DNA of 64,000 bases from Devosia pacifica (GTDB taxonomy: Bacteria; Pseudomonadota; Alphaproteobacteria; Rhizobiales; Devosiaceae): the NCBI RefSeq assembly GCF_014652635.1, contig NZ_BMZE01000001.1:940051-1004050 (forward strand). Direction: 5' to 3'. A program made the position numbers and the translations under genes. This document shows, piece after piece, positions 39,695 to 48,933 of the stretch (position 1 is its first letter; the number at the start of each line of letters is the position of its first letter). The notes below the pieces were generated by a model that saw nothing but the letters and a program-made list of their open reading frames with translations, searched no databases and was not told where the DNA came from.

Positions 39695-40798
39695 TCAGGT
39701 CCGTTGAATATCTTGAGCCGCAAAGGCAATCTTGAGCGAAACCCCGCGTTCCGCGGGTTCGAATGCTAAGTCGGCCCCCAGTTCCAGACATATAATTCTG
39801 GCGATTTGCATGCCTAGCCCGCTTGAGTGTGCATTGGTGCTGTGGCCAAGCCCAACCCCGTCGTCGCAGCAGTGAAGGCGAACAAGCCCATCAGCCTCAG
39901 TGTCGATGGTTACAGAAATCGTGCCAATTTTTTGGTCAGGAAAGGCGTGCTTGTATGAGTTGGTAACGAACTCATTGATCAGTGTCCCAACCGCCACCGC
40001 CTGACGCGAACCCGTAGTCACAGGGGCTATCGACACCGATAGCTTTACATTCTCAGGGGCGGCCGATCGAAGATGATCGCAGAGGCTGTCCACATAACGG
40101 TCTAGAGCAACGTTCGGCCCGGCATCCGCGAGGTAGAGCTGTTCGTGCAGCGTTGTTACAGCCGAAATCCGATTGTCTGTAGCCGAAAGGGCGCTGCGTG
40201 CTTCGTCTGATTTTGCCGCGCGGGCTTGAAGCTGGATGTAGGAGGAAAGCGATTGCAGCGAGTTCTTTACGCGATGATCCACCTCCTGCCGAAGCAGCTT
40301 TGCCGCCTTGAGCGCCCTGCGCATCTCGAGTTGAGCCATCACTTGCCGCGCCAACACGCGCAAGGTGTCGCGTTGCAAAGGGCTTAGGGATCGGGGCTGG
40401 TAGTCGAGTACGCAAAGCGTGCCGAGGGGAAGACCATCTGGGGTTAGAAGTTGCGCTCCGGCATAGAAGCGCAAACCCGGCTCGGCCGTGCATAGCGGGT
40501 TATCCCTCATGCGCGGATCAGCCAGCGTGTCGTTGATTTCGACAAACTTGGCCTCAAGAATGGCATGCGAGCAAATGGAAGTGGCGAGGGGTGTCTCGCG
40601 TACGCCTAACCCTATTTCGGCCTTGAACCATTGGCGGTCCATGTCGATAATGTTGACCACCGATATTGCCGTGTCACAAATCGCAGAAGCGAGTTCAACG
40701 ATATCGTCGAAATCCTTCTCCCGATCAGTGTCGAGTATTTCATAGGAATGGAGCGCTTGAAGTCGCTGTGACTGCAACGGATGTGGTTCAGCTTCCAT
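39695..40798 (-). CDS. GAF-domain sensor histidine kinase (HisKA_2/HWE-like)
   Basis: 367 residues, no membrane segment. A GAF domain (about 20-165; ISVVNIIDMDRQWFKAEIGL, SICSHAIL, FYAGAQLLTPDGLPLGTLCVLD) is followed by a HisKA_2 dimerisation helix with phospho-acceptor His in EVDHRVKNSLQSLSSYI. The ATPase domain has NEFVTNSYKHAF (N box), DDGVGL and SGLGMQI. This is the cytoplasmic kinase type that feeds PhyR/LovR-like general-stress circuits in alphaproteobacteria. No response regulator is adjacent, so it is an orphan kinase. Confidence 0.9.
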   Translation of the reverse strand: MEAEPHPLQSQRLQALHSYEILDTDREKDFDDIVELASAICDTAISVVNIIDMDRQWFKAEIGLGVRETPLATSICSHAILEAKFVEINDTLADPRMRDNPLCTAEPGLRFYAGAQLLTPDGLPLGTLCVLDYQPRSLSPLQRDTLRVLARQVMAQLEMRRALKAAKLLRQEVDHRVKNSLQSLSSYIQLQARAAKSDEARSALSATDNRISAVTTLHEQLYLADAGPNVALDRYVDSLCDHLRSAAPENVKLSVSIAPVTTGSRQAVAVGTLINEFVTNSYKHAFPDQKIGTISVTIDTEADGLVRLHCCDDGVGLGHSTNAHSSGLGMQIARIICLELGADLAFEPAERGVSLKIAFAAQDIQRT

Positions 40799-41062
40799 GC
40801 TATTTCCGTTGGGTGACGTAGATTACCCCGAACTGTACCGAGTGCAGGTCCATCTGGAAAGTGCAGGAGACGGGCGCTATTGTCTATAGTCGAATGTCGG
40901 CTCACTCCACGTGCTGCTCCGTAGCCGACCGTGCGCTACCCACGCCATCCTCGCCATTGAGAAACAAGGAAGCGGGCGCCGAAAGGTCTTGGCCGGTTCC
41001 GACCCCATTGTGGTCTATTAGCGTCTCGATCGCCGCGTCCAAAGCGGACTGAATGTTAGCCG
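40799..41062. other. 264-bp gap, possible remnant coding sequence
   Basis: On the minus strand a frame reads NIQSALDAAIETLIDHNGVG and ends ATEQHVE-stop near 40908, without ATG or GTG start. It looks like coding sequence but could be a remnant. The promoter of the histidine kinase must also lie here. Confidence 0.3.
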
Positions 41063-41689
41063 TCAGCGGACCGCAGTTATCGCTGCCCAGTTGGTAGGCT
41101 GATCATCAAACCCCGAACCAAGCCACTCTTCCAATTCTATCTGAGCCCACGGTCCAGCAGATTCCCAAAGAGCTGTCAGCTCTGCGGTATCAAGGTAATT
41201 GTAGTACCGTCCTAGGCTGTCCACGCCTTCGTTTGATCCCACCTTGAAGCTTGCCCACACCACGCCGTTCGAGCGAATGGCGGTATATATCTTACGTAAC
41301 ACTGAAGGGAGGTCCGTTCTGGGAACGTGAAGCAAGGACGCAGCGGCGTAGATGCCGTCATATGCTTCTTGAGCTGCCAACTCCTCGAAGCGCATAGTTC
41401 GAACAGTCTGGCCAAGATAACTTGATGCAATGGCCGCAAGCTCCGTTGAGCCGTCCGTGGCGTCTACCACGAAACCTCTCTCAATCATCACCTTCGCGTC
41501 TTTTCCACTCCCTGTACCCAGTTCCAGGATGGAGCCTCCGGTACGAACCTTGGACAGGAAGGGCAACAATCGCGAATTCACGCTGCCATCGGCTGCGTAA
41601 GCTACAGCGTTTGCATCGTAGAAGTTGACGGGATCCGTAGGCAATCGACGCTCCACCACAAGAACTGAATTAAGCTTGGAAATAGGCAC
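41063..41689 (-). CDS. Class I SAM-dependent methyltransferase
   Basis: 208 residues from GTG 41689. FYDANAVAYAADGSVNSRL and motif I ILELGTGSGKDA are followed by VDATDGSTELAAIAS, YDGIYAAASLLHVPR and VVWASFKVGSNEGVDSLGRYYNYL. The pattern matches a small-molecule methyltransferase family often annotated near TehB-like enzymes. The substrate is unknown. GC content and codon use are lower than in neighbouring regions. Confidence 0.8.
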   Translation of the reverse strand: MPISKLNSVLVVERRLPTDPVNFYDANAVAYAADGSVNSRLLPFLSKVRTGGSILELGTGSGKDAKVMIERGFVVDATDGSTELAAIASSYLGQTVRTMRFEELAAQEAYDGIYAAASLLHVPRTDLPSVLRKIYTAIRSNGVVWASFKVGSNEGVDSLGRYYNYLDTAELTALWESAGPWAQIELEEWLGSGFDDQPTNWAAITAVR

Positions 41690-41892
41690 AGTTCCAAGTG
41701 TCTTGGCCAGACGGCATTATCTCACAGGAAGCGAAAGTGTCCGGTTGTGCTGCAGGATGACCATAAGCGGTGTGGCAGAAAACCACCACCTCACTGCCGC
41801 TGGTTGCAGAAGCTGACGCCGTCCGCCTTTCTGATGGTAACATCCGGCTCTGAATTGCCAGGGGGGACACGCAGATCACGTCTGATCCTGAA

Positions 41893-42414
41893 ATGTGGAT
41901 CCGTGCAGGTAGGGTCGAAGACCTGCCGGTGCTCGTTGATCTCCAGCGCCGCTCTGCGCTCGTCGGCTATCCTGAGCCAATTCGCGGGTTTTTGGCCTCC
42001 CAGCCTGAACTCATTGTGCAGAGCTTCCGGCACGAGTGGTTCACTGCTGATCAGGTAAGAGTAGCGACGAAGGGGGATCACATTGTCGGCTTCGCGGTCC
42101 TAGAACGAGCCGGCCCTCATGAGGGAGAAATAACTGGCCTGTTCGTAGAACCAGCTCACTGGAGAACTGGTGTTGGAAGCGCGCTCGTTGACGTCCTCGT
42201 CGCAATGGCATCTCAGTCCGGGGCAACAAGGATCTCGGTTCTGGCCAATCCGCTGGCGCTCGGCTTCTACGCTGCTACCGGCTTTGTCCATGACCGCTAC
42301 GTAGATATGCCCAATGCACCTGCAGTACAGCGGCTGATCTTGGAAGTTCATCGGAATACCAAGATGCGCAACCACGAGCGTTTGCTCACCGATGGTCACA
42401 GTAAGAAGCGGTAA
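41893..42414 (+). CDS. GNAT-family N-acetyltransferase
   Basis: 173 residues. MWIRAGRVEDLPVLVDLQRRSAL opens a GNAT domain; motif A is ITGLFVEPAHWRTGVGSALVDVL, and motif B is ALGFYAATGFVHDRYVDMP. The tail (NTKMRNHERLLTDGHSKKR) is extra. The ribosome site is weak. It lies in the lower-GC patch with the methyltransferase and orphan kinase. Confidence 0.82.
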   Translation: MWIRAGRVEDLPVLVDLQRRSALVGYPEPIRGFLASQPELIVQSFRHEWFTADQVRVATKGDHIVGFAVLERAGPHEGEITGLFVEPAHWRTGVGSALVDVLVAMASQSGATRISVLANPLALGFYAATGFVHDRYVDMPNAPAVQRLILEVHRNTKMRNHERLLTDGHSKKR

Positions 42415-42539
42415 GGCGGCTCTCAACCCTAAACCGGCTCATCGTCCGCCGACAAAGCACTTCGAAAATACCCGATGAGCCAATTGCTGAACCGCTCGTC
42501 GCCGGTTCGCAAATCATTTCGAAATAGCCTCAGCCATCC

Positions 42540-42773
42540 TCACCAATCGGTCGCCATGGCTTCTTCAACCTGCTCGTCCGTCCAATCTGCCGGCACCCAG
42601 ACACCGACCTGTTGACCCTCTTGCTCAACGACCGCATGACGCATGCGGGTTACGCCCGAGGCCCCCGGGCTTTCGTCATGGTCGTATTCGGCGTGCTCGT
42701 GCGAGAACGCCTTGCCTTTACGGTCGCCGGAGTGAAGCCATTTGCCGGTGTAACTGTCTTTGCTGTTGCTCAT
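42540..42773 (-). CDS. Small acidic hypothetical protein, 77 residues
   Basis: From ATG 42773 with AGAGG upstream. MSNSKDSYTGKWLHSGDRKGKAF, then an acidic/His segment EHAEYDHDESPGASG, then VVEQEGQQVGVWVPADWTDEQVEEAMATDW. No family recognised. The soluble, regular composition and good ribosome site support coding. Confidence 0.6.
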   Translation of the reverse strand: MSNSKDSYTGKWLHSGDRKGKAFSHEHAEYDHDESPGASGVTRMRHAVVEQEGQQVGVWVPADWTDEQVEEAMATDW

Positions 42774-43116
42774 GAAAACCTCTTTGCTGCCTCTCAACGC
42801 AGGGGAAGATGTGAGGCTCCATACACATACAGTGCTGCCGTGCGCCCAGGTGGCCCCGAGGCAGAGACCGACGGCAGTACCCTCCATAAGCCTCTGCGCC
42901 GCCGGGGCAGCATCCCCTTGGATAAACACGCCGATGCCAAACGCTTGCGGCACGTCCGTGTTCAGCAGAGCCAAGCCTTGATCACCGTTGCAGGTAGGTG
43001 CAAATCACGAAAAGCCCCACCGCATCGTTGAGAATCCGCGCGCGAATCTTGGTGACCGCAACAACACCTCGACCTAAAAGGCCTCCTGCTGCTTTTGGCT
43101 GAGTGCGGGAAACCAT
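42774..43116. other. 343-bp gap, nothing recognised
   Basis: Overlapping frames exist on both strands (for example 42612-43031 plus) but none has a credible start together with family-like sequence. The mscS promoter should be in the right part. Confidence 0.35.
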
Positions 43117-44001
43117 ATGACGTGGGACACGGTCGAGACCTGGTTGACTTATCTTCATCCTGACAAATGGTCGGGAGCACTGATCATCCTTGCGCTGTTC
43201 CTGATAGCCGGGTTGCTGCTGTCATATCTGCTTAGGCGGATGATCCGCCTTATCGTCGAGCGTGATCATGACAACCGTCTTGACAAGATGTCGGTCGGGT
43301 TCCTTTCGAAAGTCGCGAGCGCCTTTGTCTGGATCATGATTGTCATGCTCTACGCGCACCTGATCCCGGCGCTCGATAAGCTCGCCACCGCTCTGCTTGC
43401 AAGCGTTTCGGTCGCCTCCGTTGTGTTCGGTCTGGCCGCGCAATCGACCCTGTCGAACTTTGTGGCAGGCTTCAGCCTGATCTTTTACCGCCCGTTCCGT
43501 CTCGGTGACAAATTGCAGATCAATGCCCCAGGCGGCGTCGAGACCGGCGTCGTTGAGGATGTGTCGCTGGGCTACACGATGCTCAAAACCTTCGACAATC
43601 GGCGGGTGATCATCTCGAACTCCTCCATTTCGAGCACCACGATGATCAACCTGTCCACCAAGGAACAGCGGACCATGGCCCTCGTTCCCATCTCGATCAG
43701 CTACGATTCCGACATCGATGCCGCACGTGCATTGATCCTTGAGATTGCCGGGACAGTGCCTGACGTGGAAGAGGTGGTTGGGTGCCCTGTGACCAATCTG
43801 GGCGCCTCGAGTGTCGATTTCAGTCTGCGCGTCTGGTGCGCGGATTCGGGTATCGCTGCGGGGGTCAAGAATAGCGTGCTGGAAGCCGTGAAAAAGCGCT
43901 TCGATTCCGCCGGCATCGAAATTCCTTATGCCTATCAGAACGTGCTCATCAAGGAGATGCCGAAGCAGGCTCATGAGGACGAGCGCTCCGCCACCGAGTG
44001 A
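43117..44001 (+). CDS. Small-conductance mechanosensitive channel (MscS family)
   Basis: 294 residues, the E. coli MscS size. Three membrane helices; the pore helix TM3 is LATALLASVSVASVVFGLAAQSTLSNFVAGF, with the Gly/Ala-rich face and AAQ-TLSN hinge. The beta domain has RPFRLGDKLQI and VEDVSLGYTMLKTFDNRRVIISNS. It opens under membrane tension to release solutes during osmotic downshock. GGGAAA precedes the ATG. Confidence 0.93.
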   Translation: MTWDTVETWLTYLHPDKWSGALIILALFLIAGLLLSYLLRRMIRLIVERDHDNRLDKMSVGFLSKVASAFVWIMIVMLYAHLIPALDKLATALLASVSVASVVFGLAAQSTLSNFVAGFSLIFYRPFRLGDKLQINAPGGVETGVVEDVSLGYTMLKTFDNRRVIISNSSISSTTMINLSTKEQRTMALVPISISYDSDIDAARALILEIAGTVPDVEEVVGCPVTNLGASSVDFSLRVWCADSGIAAGVKNSVLEAVKKRFDSAGIEIPYAYQNVLIKEMPKQAHEDERSATE

Positions 44002-44028
44002 CGGCACCGTTCTGATTTAACGCCCCGA

Positions 44029-44721
44029 CTACCGCAAAAGCCACTGGAACGTTTGGTGCAGGAATGCCTGGCCATTCGCCGTCACCGGCTGGCCGTGCGC
44101 GATGATCACCTTGTCCGTCGGCCACGCCAACACCGGACTGATTGCATCGCGCGCGACGCGCCGGTCTCGAAACGCCGCCCTGAACTTTCGCGGCACTGCC
44201 GGCGCGTCAGCCGTCATCAGGTCGAGCCGGGCCACCACTGCCCGCCAGCCGCGGAACCAACCCCGCGGCAAATGCTGGATCAGATCTCCAAACACGGCCG
44301 TGCGGCTCCCGCGGTGAAACAGCGCGACCTCTGTCGTGATCCGGTTCCCCCGAATAACCGCATGCTCGATCTCGCCTGCCCAAGCCGCGATCGGTTGCTC
44401 GCCGAAATCGACATCGAACCGGATGTCCGGGCGCTTCTCCGGCAGGCCGGGCGGCGCATAAACCACCGCATCCGGAAAAGCGCTCTGCCACTCGCCGAGA
44501 AAAACGTGGTGAAGCGAATTCGGCGGCACCAGATGACGCACAATTCCTAGTCTCTCAACCACCTCTCGCAAATCGCGCGTCAGAGCGATCGGAGACCAGA
44601 CGACAAGCTCACCATGGCTCAGCCGGATGATCACCATCCGCGTCGGATACTGAAAGCCGGCTGCCCCAGTCACCGTCGGCCCCTCGACAGTCCAGATTTC
44701 CTCTCCGAACACTTCCAGCAT
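44029..44721 (-). CDS. DUF4336 protein (beta-lactamase-fold-like)
   Basis: 230 residues from ATG 44721; GTG 44733 is an alternative. MLEVFGEEIWTVEGPTV, then MVIIRLSHGELVVWSPIALT, IRHLVPPNSLHHVFLGEWQSAFPDAVVYAPPGL and DKVIIAHGQPV follow the DUF4336 pattern, a degenerate metallo-beta-lactamase-type fold of unknown function. It is divergent from a TetR gene with two tandem operators between them, so it is a likely target of that repressor. Confidence 0.82.
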   Translation of the reverse strand: MLEVFGEEIWTVEGPTVTGAAGFQYPTRMVIIRLSHGELVVWSPIALTRDLREVVERLGIVRHLVPPNSLHHVFLGEWQSAFPDAVVYAPPGLPEKRPDIRFDVDFGEQPIAAWAGEIEHAVIRGNRITTEVALFHRGSRTAVFGDLIQHLPRGWFRGWRAVVARLDLMTADAPAVPRKFRAAFRDRRVARDAISPVLAWPTDKVIIAHGQPVTANGQAFLHQTFQWLLR

Positions 44722-44741
44722 CGCATGCGCCACTTTATGAT

Positions 44742-44773
44742 TTATACAGATGTAAAATTATACAACTGTGTAA
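44742..44773. promoter_or_regulatory. Two abutting TetR-type operators
   Basis: Two direct copies of an imperfect 16-bp palindrome: TTATACA-GA-TGTAAAA (44742-44757) and TTATACA-AC-TGTGTAA (44758-44773), consensus TTATACA-N2-TGTRTAA. They fill the gap between the DUF4336 gene and tetR, and the second ends 2 bp before the tetR ATG. Confidence 0.78.
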
Positions 44774-44775
44774 GT

Positions 44776-45354
44776 ATGGCAATAGCAAAGCGCACGGAGC
44801 GCTCCCGCACCCTTATCCTTGATGCTGCCGATGAACTGTTCCGGGAAAACGGCTTTGCCGCGACCTCGGTGGAGCAGATCGCTCAGCGCGCCGGTCTGAC
44901 GCGCAAAACCGTCTACAATCTCTTCGCCTCGAAGGATGCGATCGCGACACAGCTTATTGCCCGCGTCGAAGCGGTCGATGCCCCCTACCGCGATCGCATT
45001 GCGGCAAACGAAGACATGCGGTCCCTGCTTGTTGACGTGCTCCTTGATAGCGCCGGCTGGTGCCTGGCAAATCCGGCACTCGCGCGGCTGGCCTTGGCGC
45101 CGGTCGACCGCCCTCGCCTCGCCCCGCCCCCCGGTCGCCCCTCGTTTCAGCGCCTCGTCCGCGACATTCTCGTTCTCGGCCAGCAGCAGGGCGCGATCCG
45201 CGCCGATGAGAATGCTGACCTCATGGCGCTCATCCTGCTCGGCATTTACGGCCAGGCGATGCTCTCTGCCCTCGAAAGCGGCGCCATCACCGAGGTTGAA
45301 ATCGCAAACCTTATCCGCATCGTTATCGAAGGCATCGGCGCCGCATCGCGGTGA
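44776..45354 (+). CDS. TetR/AcrR-family transcriptional repressor
   Basis: 192 residues from ATG 44776. DNA-binding domain RSRTLILDAADELFRENGFAATSVEQIAQRAGLTRKTVYNLFASKDAI, with the recognition helix LTRKTVYNLF. The ligand domain is helical and unassigned. It presumably represses itself and the divergent DUF4336 gene through the two abutting palindromes. Confidence 0.92.
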   Translation: MAIAKRTERSRTLILDAADELFRENGFAATSVEQIAQRAGLTRKTVYNLFASKDAIATQLIARVEAVDAPYRDRIAANEDMRSLLVDVLLDSAGWCLANPALARLALAPVDRPRLAPPPGRPSFQRLVRDILVLGQQQGAIRADENADLMALILLGIYGQAMLSALESGAITEVEIANLIRIVIEGIGAASR

Positions 45355-45375
45355 AGGCCATCCACCACCAGCCGG

Positions 45376-46716
45376 TTACTGGTCGGCGTCGCGCTGTCGC
45401 CCACCGTGCGGCTGCGGCGCTGGCTTCGCTTGGGCTCGAAAATGCGGAAACCGCGTCGGAAACGGAAAGACCGGCTGATGCTCTGCCGTCGTCTCGTCAG
45501 TTTCGGCCCGTTTCAGCATTCGCGCATAAGCCCGCGCCAGTGGCGCTGCTGTTGCGCCATGCAACATGATGCTCAGCCCCACCGTCACCAGAATCGTTGT
45601 GCTGATATCGCTCGGGATCTGCCCCTCTGCCGTATCGCCCTCGAGGATCAGCAGCAGATAAAGGATCGAGGCCAGCCCGCGCGGCCCGAACCAGCCGAGA
45701 AACGCCACGGTGACCGGCATCAGCCGCGTGCCGAACAGGCTGATCGCCACCGGCACCATCCGGATCACCGTTAGCGACAGCACGGCATAAAGCACATGCT
45801 GCCACCCAAGATCGGCAAGAGCATCCGGCAACAGCACCGCGCCGAACAGCAGGAACACGATCAGGCTCAGCAATTGCCCTTCGGTTTCGCCGAAATCCTC
45901 GATCGCCTCGAGCAGATGGCGTGAGCGTGTGCCAACCACCATGCCGGATGCGAACGCGGCGATGAACCCGTTGCCGCCGGCAAGTTCCGCTCCCGCATAG
46001 GCCAGCAGCGCCAGGCTCAGCACCGAAATCTGCAGGAACACATGGTTCATCCACTGCCGGTCGGCGCACCGCTCCACCAGCCAAGCGCCGCCCCAGCCCA
46101 CGCCGACGCCAACGATCGGTCCCAGCACCAGCTGTCCGGCGATGAACAGTCCCCACTCCGTCGCCGTGCGGCCCGTCCCCGCCTCGCTCGCCATCCCCAG
46201 CGACACGACAATCAGAAGAACCGGAAACGCCAGCCCGTCATTGAGCCCGCTTTCGACATTCAGCCCCTGCCGGATTCGCTGCGGCACCTTCTCGTTCGTC
46301 ACCACCGCCTGCCCCAGAGCTGCATCGGTCGGTGCAAGGATGATGCCGATGATCGCCGCCATCGCGAGGCCAAGATGCGGAAACAGCCAATAGGCAATGC
46401 CGGTACCCAGCACCATGCACAGCGGCAGCCCGATGCCCAGCAGGCGCAGCGGCACGTCGTGGCTGGTATCGAGCCGCTTGACGTCAATCCGCGATGCGTC
46501 GGTGAACAGCGCCAGCACCAGCGTGATCTCGGCGATAGTGTTGATCGCCGCGTTCTCGATCGGCAGCCGGATCAGCCCAAGCACCGAGGCCCCCGCCACC
46601 AGCCCGAATAGCGTGATCACCATCGGCGCCGTGATGAAGCCGGATTCAGCCCGCCGCGAGAGCAACGCAAAGGCGAAAATGCCGAGCGCGATAACGAAGA
46701 GGTCGGAGCTGTTCAA
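45376..46716 (-). CDS. Cation:proton antiporter (CPA1/NhaP-like)
   Basis: 446 residues from a TTG start at 46716 with GGATGAGA upstream. About twelve membrane helices; ESGLNDGLAFPVLLIV and LAPTDAALGQAVVTNEKVPQRIRQGLNVESG carry the conserved Asp/Asn residues of the ion path. WFGPRGLASILYLLL is the family's C-terminal motif. It exchanges Na+ or K+ for H+. The last 50 residues are a polar, Pro/His/Gln-rich cytoplasmic tail. Confidence 0.9.
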   Translation of the reverse strand: MNSSDLFVIALGIFAFALLSRRAESGFITAPMVITLFGLVAGASVLGLIRLPIENAAINTIAEITLVLALFTDASRIDVKRLDTSHDVPLRLLGIGLPLCMVLGTGIAYWLFPHLGLAMAAIIGIILAPTDAALGQAVVTNEKVPQRIRQGLNVESGLNDGLAFPVLLIVVSLGMASEAGTGRTATEWGLFIAGQLVLGPIVGVGVGWGGAWLVERCADRQWMNHVFLQISVLSLALLAYAGAELAGGNGFIAAFASGMVVGTRSRHLLEAIEDFGETEGQLLSLIVFLLFGAVLLPDALADLGWQHVLYAVLSLTVIRMVPVAISLFGTRLMPVTVAFLGWFGPRGLASILYLLLILEGDTAEGQIPSDISTTILVTVGLSIMLHGATAAPLARAYARMLKRAETDETTAEHQPVFPFPTRFPHFRAQAKPAPQPHGGRQRDADQ

Positions 46717-46859
46717 ATCTCATCCAGCGCGCTCAGGTTCGCCAAGAGCATAACCCCCGCGCCCCGACCCGGCAACGCACCGGACAAACACTCGCCCCTC
46801 TGGACAGCCCCTCCAGCACCTGTACGCTCGCCCCCCTTGATCCGGCCCGGGGACATGAC

Positions 46860-47687
46860 GTGAAGCTTGCATCGGCGCAAATCCCCCTCACCCCGGATAT
46901 CGCACGCAATGCCGCCGAGATCCGTCGCGTGATTCTCGCTGCGGCAGAAGATGGCGCGCGGCTGATCCTCTTCTGCGAGGGCGCGCTATCCGGCTACGTG
47001 AAGAACCAGATTCTGGAACCGGACCGATGGGACGCTTTCGATTGGACGCTGCAGGACCAGGAGCTCGCAGCCATTGCCGATTTATGCAAAAGCCTGAGTG
47101 TCAGCGCCGCGATAGGTGGCGTTCACCGCTTTGCGCCTTCAGCACGCCCGCACAACTGCCTCTATATCGTTTCGGCAGATCGCGATTTGCGCGCCCGCTA
47201 CGACAAGCGCTTCCTTTCGCATACCGAGATCACCGATTGGTTCACCCCCGGAACCGAGCCAGTCTGTTTCGAGGTCGACGGTTTCGTTTTCGGCTGCGCC
47301 ATTTGCATCGAAGTTCAATTTCCCGAACTCTTCATGCAGTACGAGCAACTGGGCGTCGATGCGGTGCTGTTCGCATCCTACGGCATTCCCGAACAGTTCC
47401 AGATCGCCTTGCGCGCGCATGCCAGTCTGAACTGCCTGTGGATCGCCGCCGCCACTCCGGCGCAGGAATCACCAAAGGGGCCCGCCGGCATCATTGGCCC
47501 AGATGGAAACTGGGCCGCCCGCTGCCCCGCCGGCAATATCGCAACCTACACCATCGCAACGCTCGACCGCGGTGACCCGAAATACCAGATCCCCCTCCAA
47601 AAGGCCCGCCCCTGGCGCGCCCTCGCCCGCAAGGGTGAGATCTATCGCAGGAGCATTGGTGATGATGAGGCAGCGCCTTCTGCGTGA
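46860..47687 (+). CDS. Carbon-nitrogen hydrolase (nitrilase superfamily)
   Basis: 275 residues from GTG 46860 behind GGGGA. The catalytic triad is visible: Glu40 in LILFCEGALSG, Lys116 in ARYDKRFLSH, Cys149 in FGCAICIEVQFPE. Family members hydrolyse amides, carbamoyl groups or nitriles. Specificity is not evident. The gene stands alone. Confidence 0.88.
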   Translation: MKLASAQIPLTPDIARNAAEIRRVILAAAEDGARLILFCEGALSGYVKNQILEPDRWDAFDWTLQDQELAAIADLCKSLSVSAAIGGVHRFAPSARPHNCLYIVSADRDLRARYDKRFLSHTEITDWFTPGTEPVCFEVDGFVFGCAICIEVQFPELFMQYEQLGVDAVLFASYGIPEQFQIALRAHASLNCLWIAAATPAQESPKGPAGIIGPDGNWAARCPAGNIATYTIATLDRGDPKYQIPLQKARPWRALARKGEIYRRSIGDDEAAPSA

Positions 47688-47819
47688 GCGGCGAACGTAA
47701 GAACGACAACGCTGCTGGCCCGCGCTTCGCACCGCCCCCTGTTGTGGCGCTGCAACACGCAAAAACCTCAGCCTTGGCGTATCTCGCGCGGACGCTCCTT
47801 TTGTACTAGAAGCTCCCCC

Positions 47820-48161
47820 ATGAACAGAATTCTGGTTCTCATCGCGATCATTCTGTTCGGTCTCGGCTCCATAACCGGACCGAGTATGGCTGCCAATGTC
47901 GCGAGTGGACATTTCTGGTCCGTGGCGGAATCGAACCTTTGTCTTGAGCCCTCGTCCACCCATGCGGAAGCTGCAGAACTTCGGCCCTGCTCAAAAAAGT
48001 TGAACGGTCACGCCGTTTTCTGTCCGCAGCCCGCAGCCATTTTGCCGGTAATTGCTATAGGCATGATTGCATCAATCACTGCCGACTTCGTCCGGCTCGC
48101 TGATGACGCGGTCGTGGATCCTGCCGATGGCAGGTACTTTCGACCGCCCCGCATGGCCTAG
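47820..48161 (+). CDS. Small exported hypothetical protein
   Basis: 113 residues from ATG 47820. Signal peptide MNRILVLIAIILFGLGSITGPSMA. The mature part has three cysteines (SNLCLEPSS, LRPCSKKL, VFCPQPA) and a second hydrophobic segment (ILPVIAIGMIASI). No family recognised and the ribosome site is weak. It could be periplasmic or a two-pass membrane protein. Confidence 0.5.
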   Translation: MNRILVLIAIILFGLGSITGPSMAANVASGHFWSVAESNLCLEPSSTHAEAAELRPCSKKLNGHAVFCPQPAAILPVIAIGMIASITADFVRLADDAVVDPADGRYFRPPRMA

Positions 48162-48244
48162 GCCGCCGGCGCCCGAAAGCTCGGCAATTCCAGCAATGAT
48201 CGAGTCTATTTGAGAGGCAGTCACAACGACTGCCGCGAGCACCT

Positions 48245-48925
48245 ATGATTTCCAATACAATGTCGCGCCGGCAGATGATGCTGGGCGCATCGAGCCTGGC
48301 CGCCATCGCTCTAGCGGGCTGCGCGTCCACGACACCAGGGCCCTCTGCTCTGTCCCCAGCACCGGCTGTGCCCGAAATCCCTTCGGACATATTGGCCATG
48401 TATGCAGCAGTACCGGATGAGCGTTTCTTCATTCCCGCAGCTGATATCCACCTTGTCGATCCCATCTATTGGCGGCAGGAGGTTGAGAACAAGACTGGCG
48501 AAAAGGCCGGCACGGTCGTGGTGGATACGCCCAACCGGTTCCTTTACTGGACCATGCCAAATGGACGAGCCATGCGCTACGGCGTCGGCATCGGGCGTGA
48601 GGGTTTCGCCTGGCAGGGTCGAGGTCATATCGCCTATGGTCGCGAATGGCCGGTGTGGACGCCACCAGCAGAAATGATTGCTCGTCAGCCTGAACTGGAG
48701 CCCTACCGAAACGGCATGGAGCCGGGCCTCGAGAACCCGCTCGGGCCGCGGGCACTTTACATCCATCAAGGCAACCGAGACACACTCTACCGCCTGCACG
48801 GCAACATGGACGCCCGGTCAATTGGCCAGGCGGTCTCAAGCGGTTGCGTGCGGCTGCTATTCCAGGATGTGATCGATCTTTACGAGCGGGTCACCTGGGG
48901 CGCTGAAATCGTCGTGGTTCAGTAG
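48245..48925 (+). CDS. L,D-transpeptidase lipoprotein (YkuD domain)
   Basis: 226 residues. A Tat-like N-terminus SRRQMMLGASSLAAIALAGC ends in a lipobox, so it is probably an anchored lipoprotein. The YkuD catalytic motif is LHGNMDARSIGQAVSSGCVRL, with His, Ser, Cys and Arg in place. TVVVDTPNRFLYW and YGVGIGREGFAWQG are typical strands. The enzyme makes 3-3 peptidoglycan cross-links or attaches proteins to peptidoglycan. Confidence 0.93.
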   Translation: MISNTMSRRQMMLGASSLAAIALAGCASTTPGPSALSPAPAVPEIPSDILAMYAAVPDERFFIPAADIHLVDPIYWRQEVENKTGEKAGTVVVDTPNRFLYWTMPNGRAMRYGVGIGREGFAWQGRGHIAYGREWPVWTPPAEMIARQPELEPYRNGMEPGLENPLGPRALYIHQGNRDTLYRLHGNMDARSIGQAVSSGCVRLLFQDVIDLYERVTWGAEIVVVQ

Positions 48926-48933
48926 CGAACATG

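Noticed and set aside
40905..41062. Coding-like minus-strand frame (NIQSALDAAIETLIDHNG...)
   Set aside because: No ATG or GTG start in frame after the preceding stop region; more likely a remnant or chance.
42612..43031. 139-codon plus-strand frame opposite the small acidic protein
   Set aside because: Overlaps a better-supported minus-strand gene with a ribosome site; no recognisable product.
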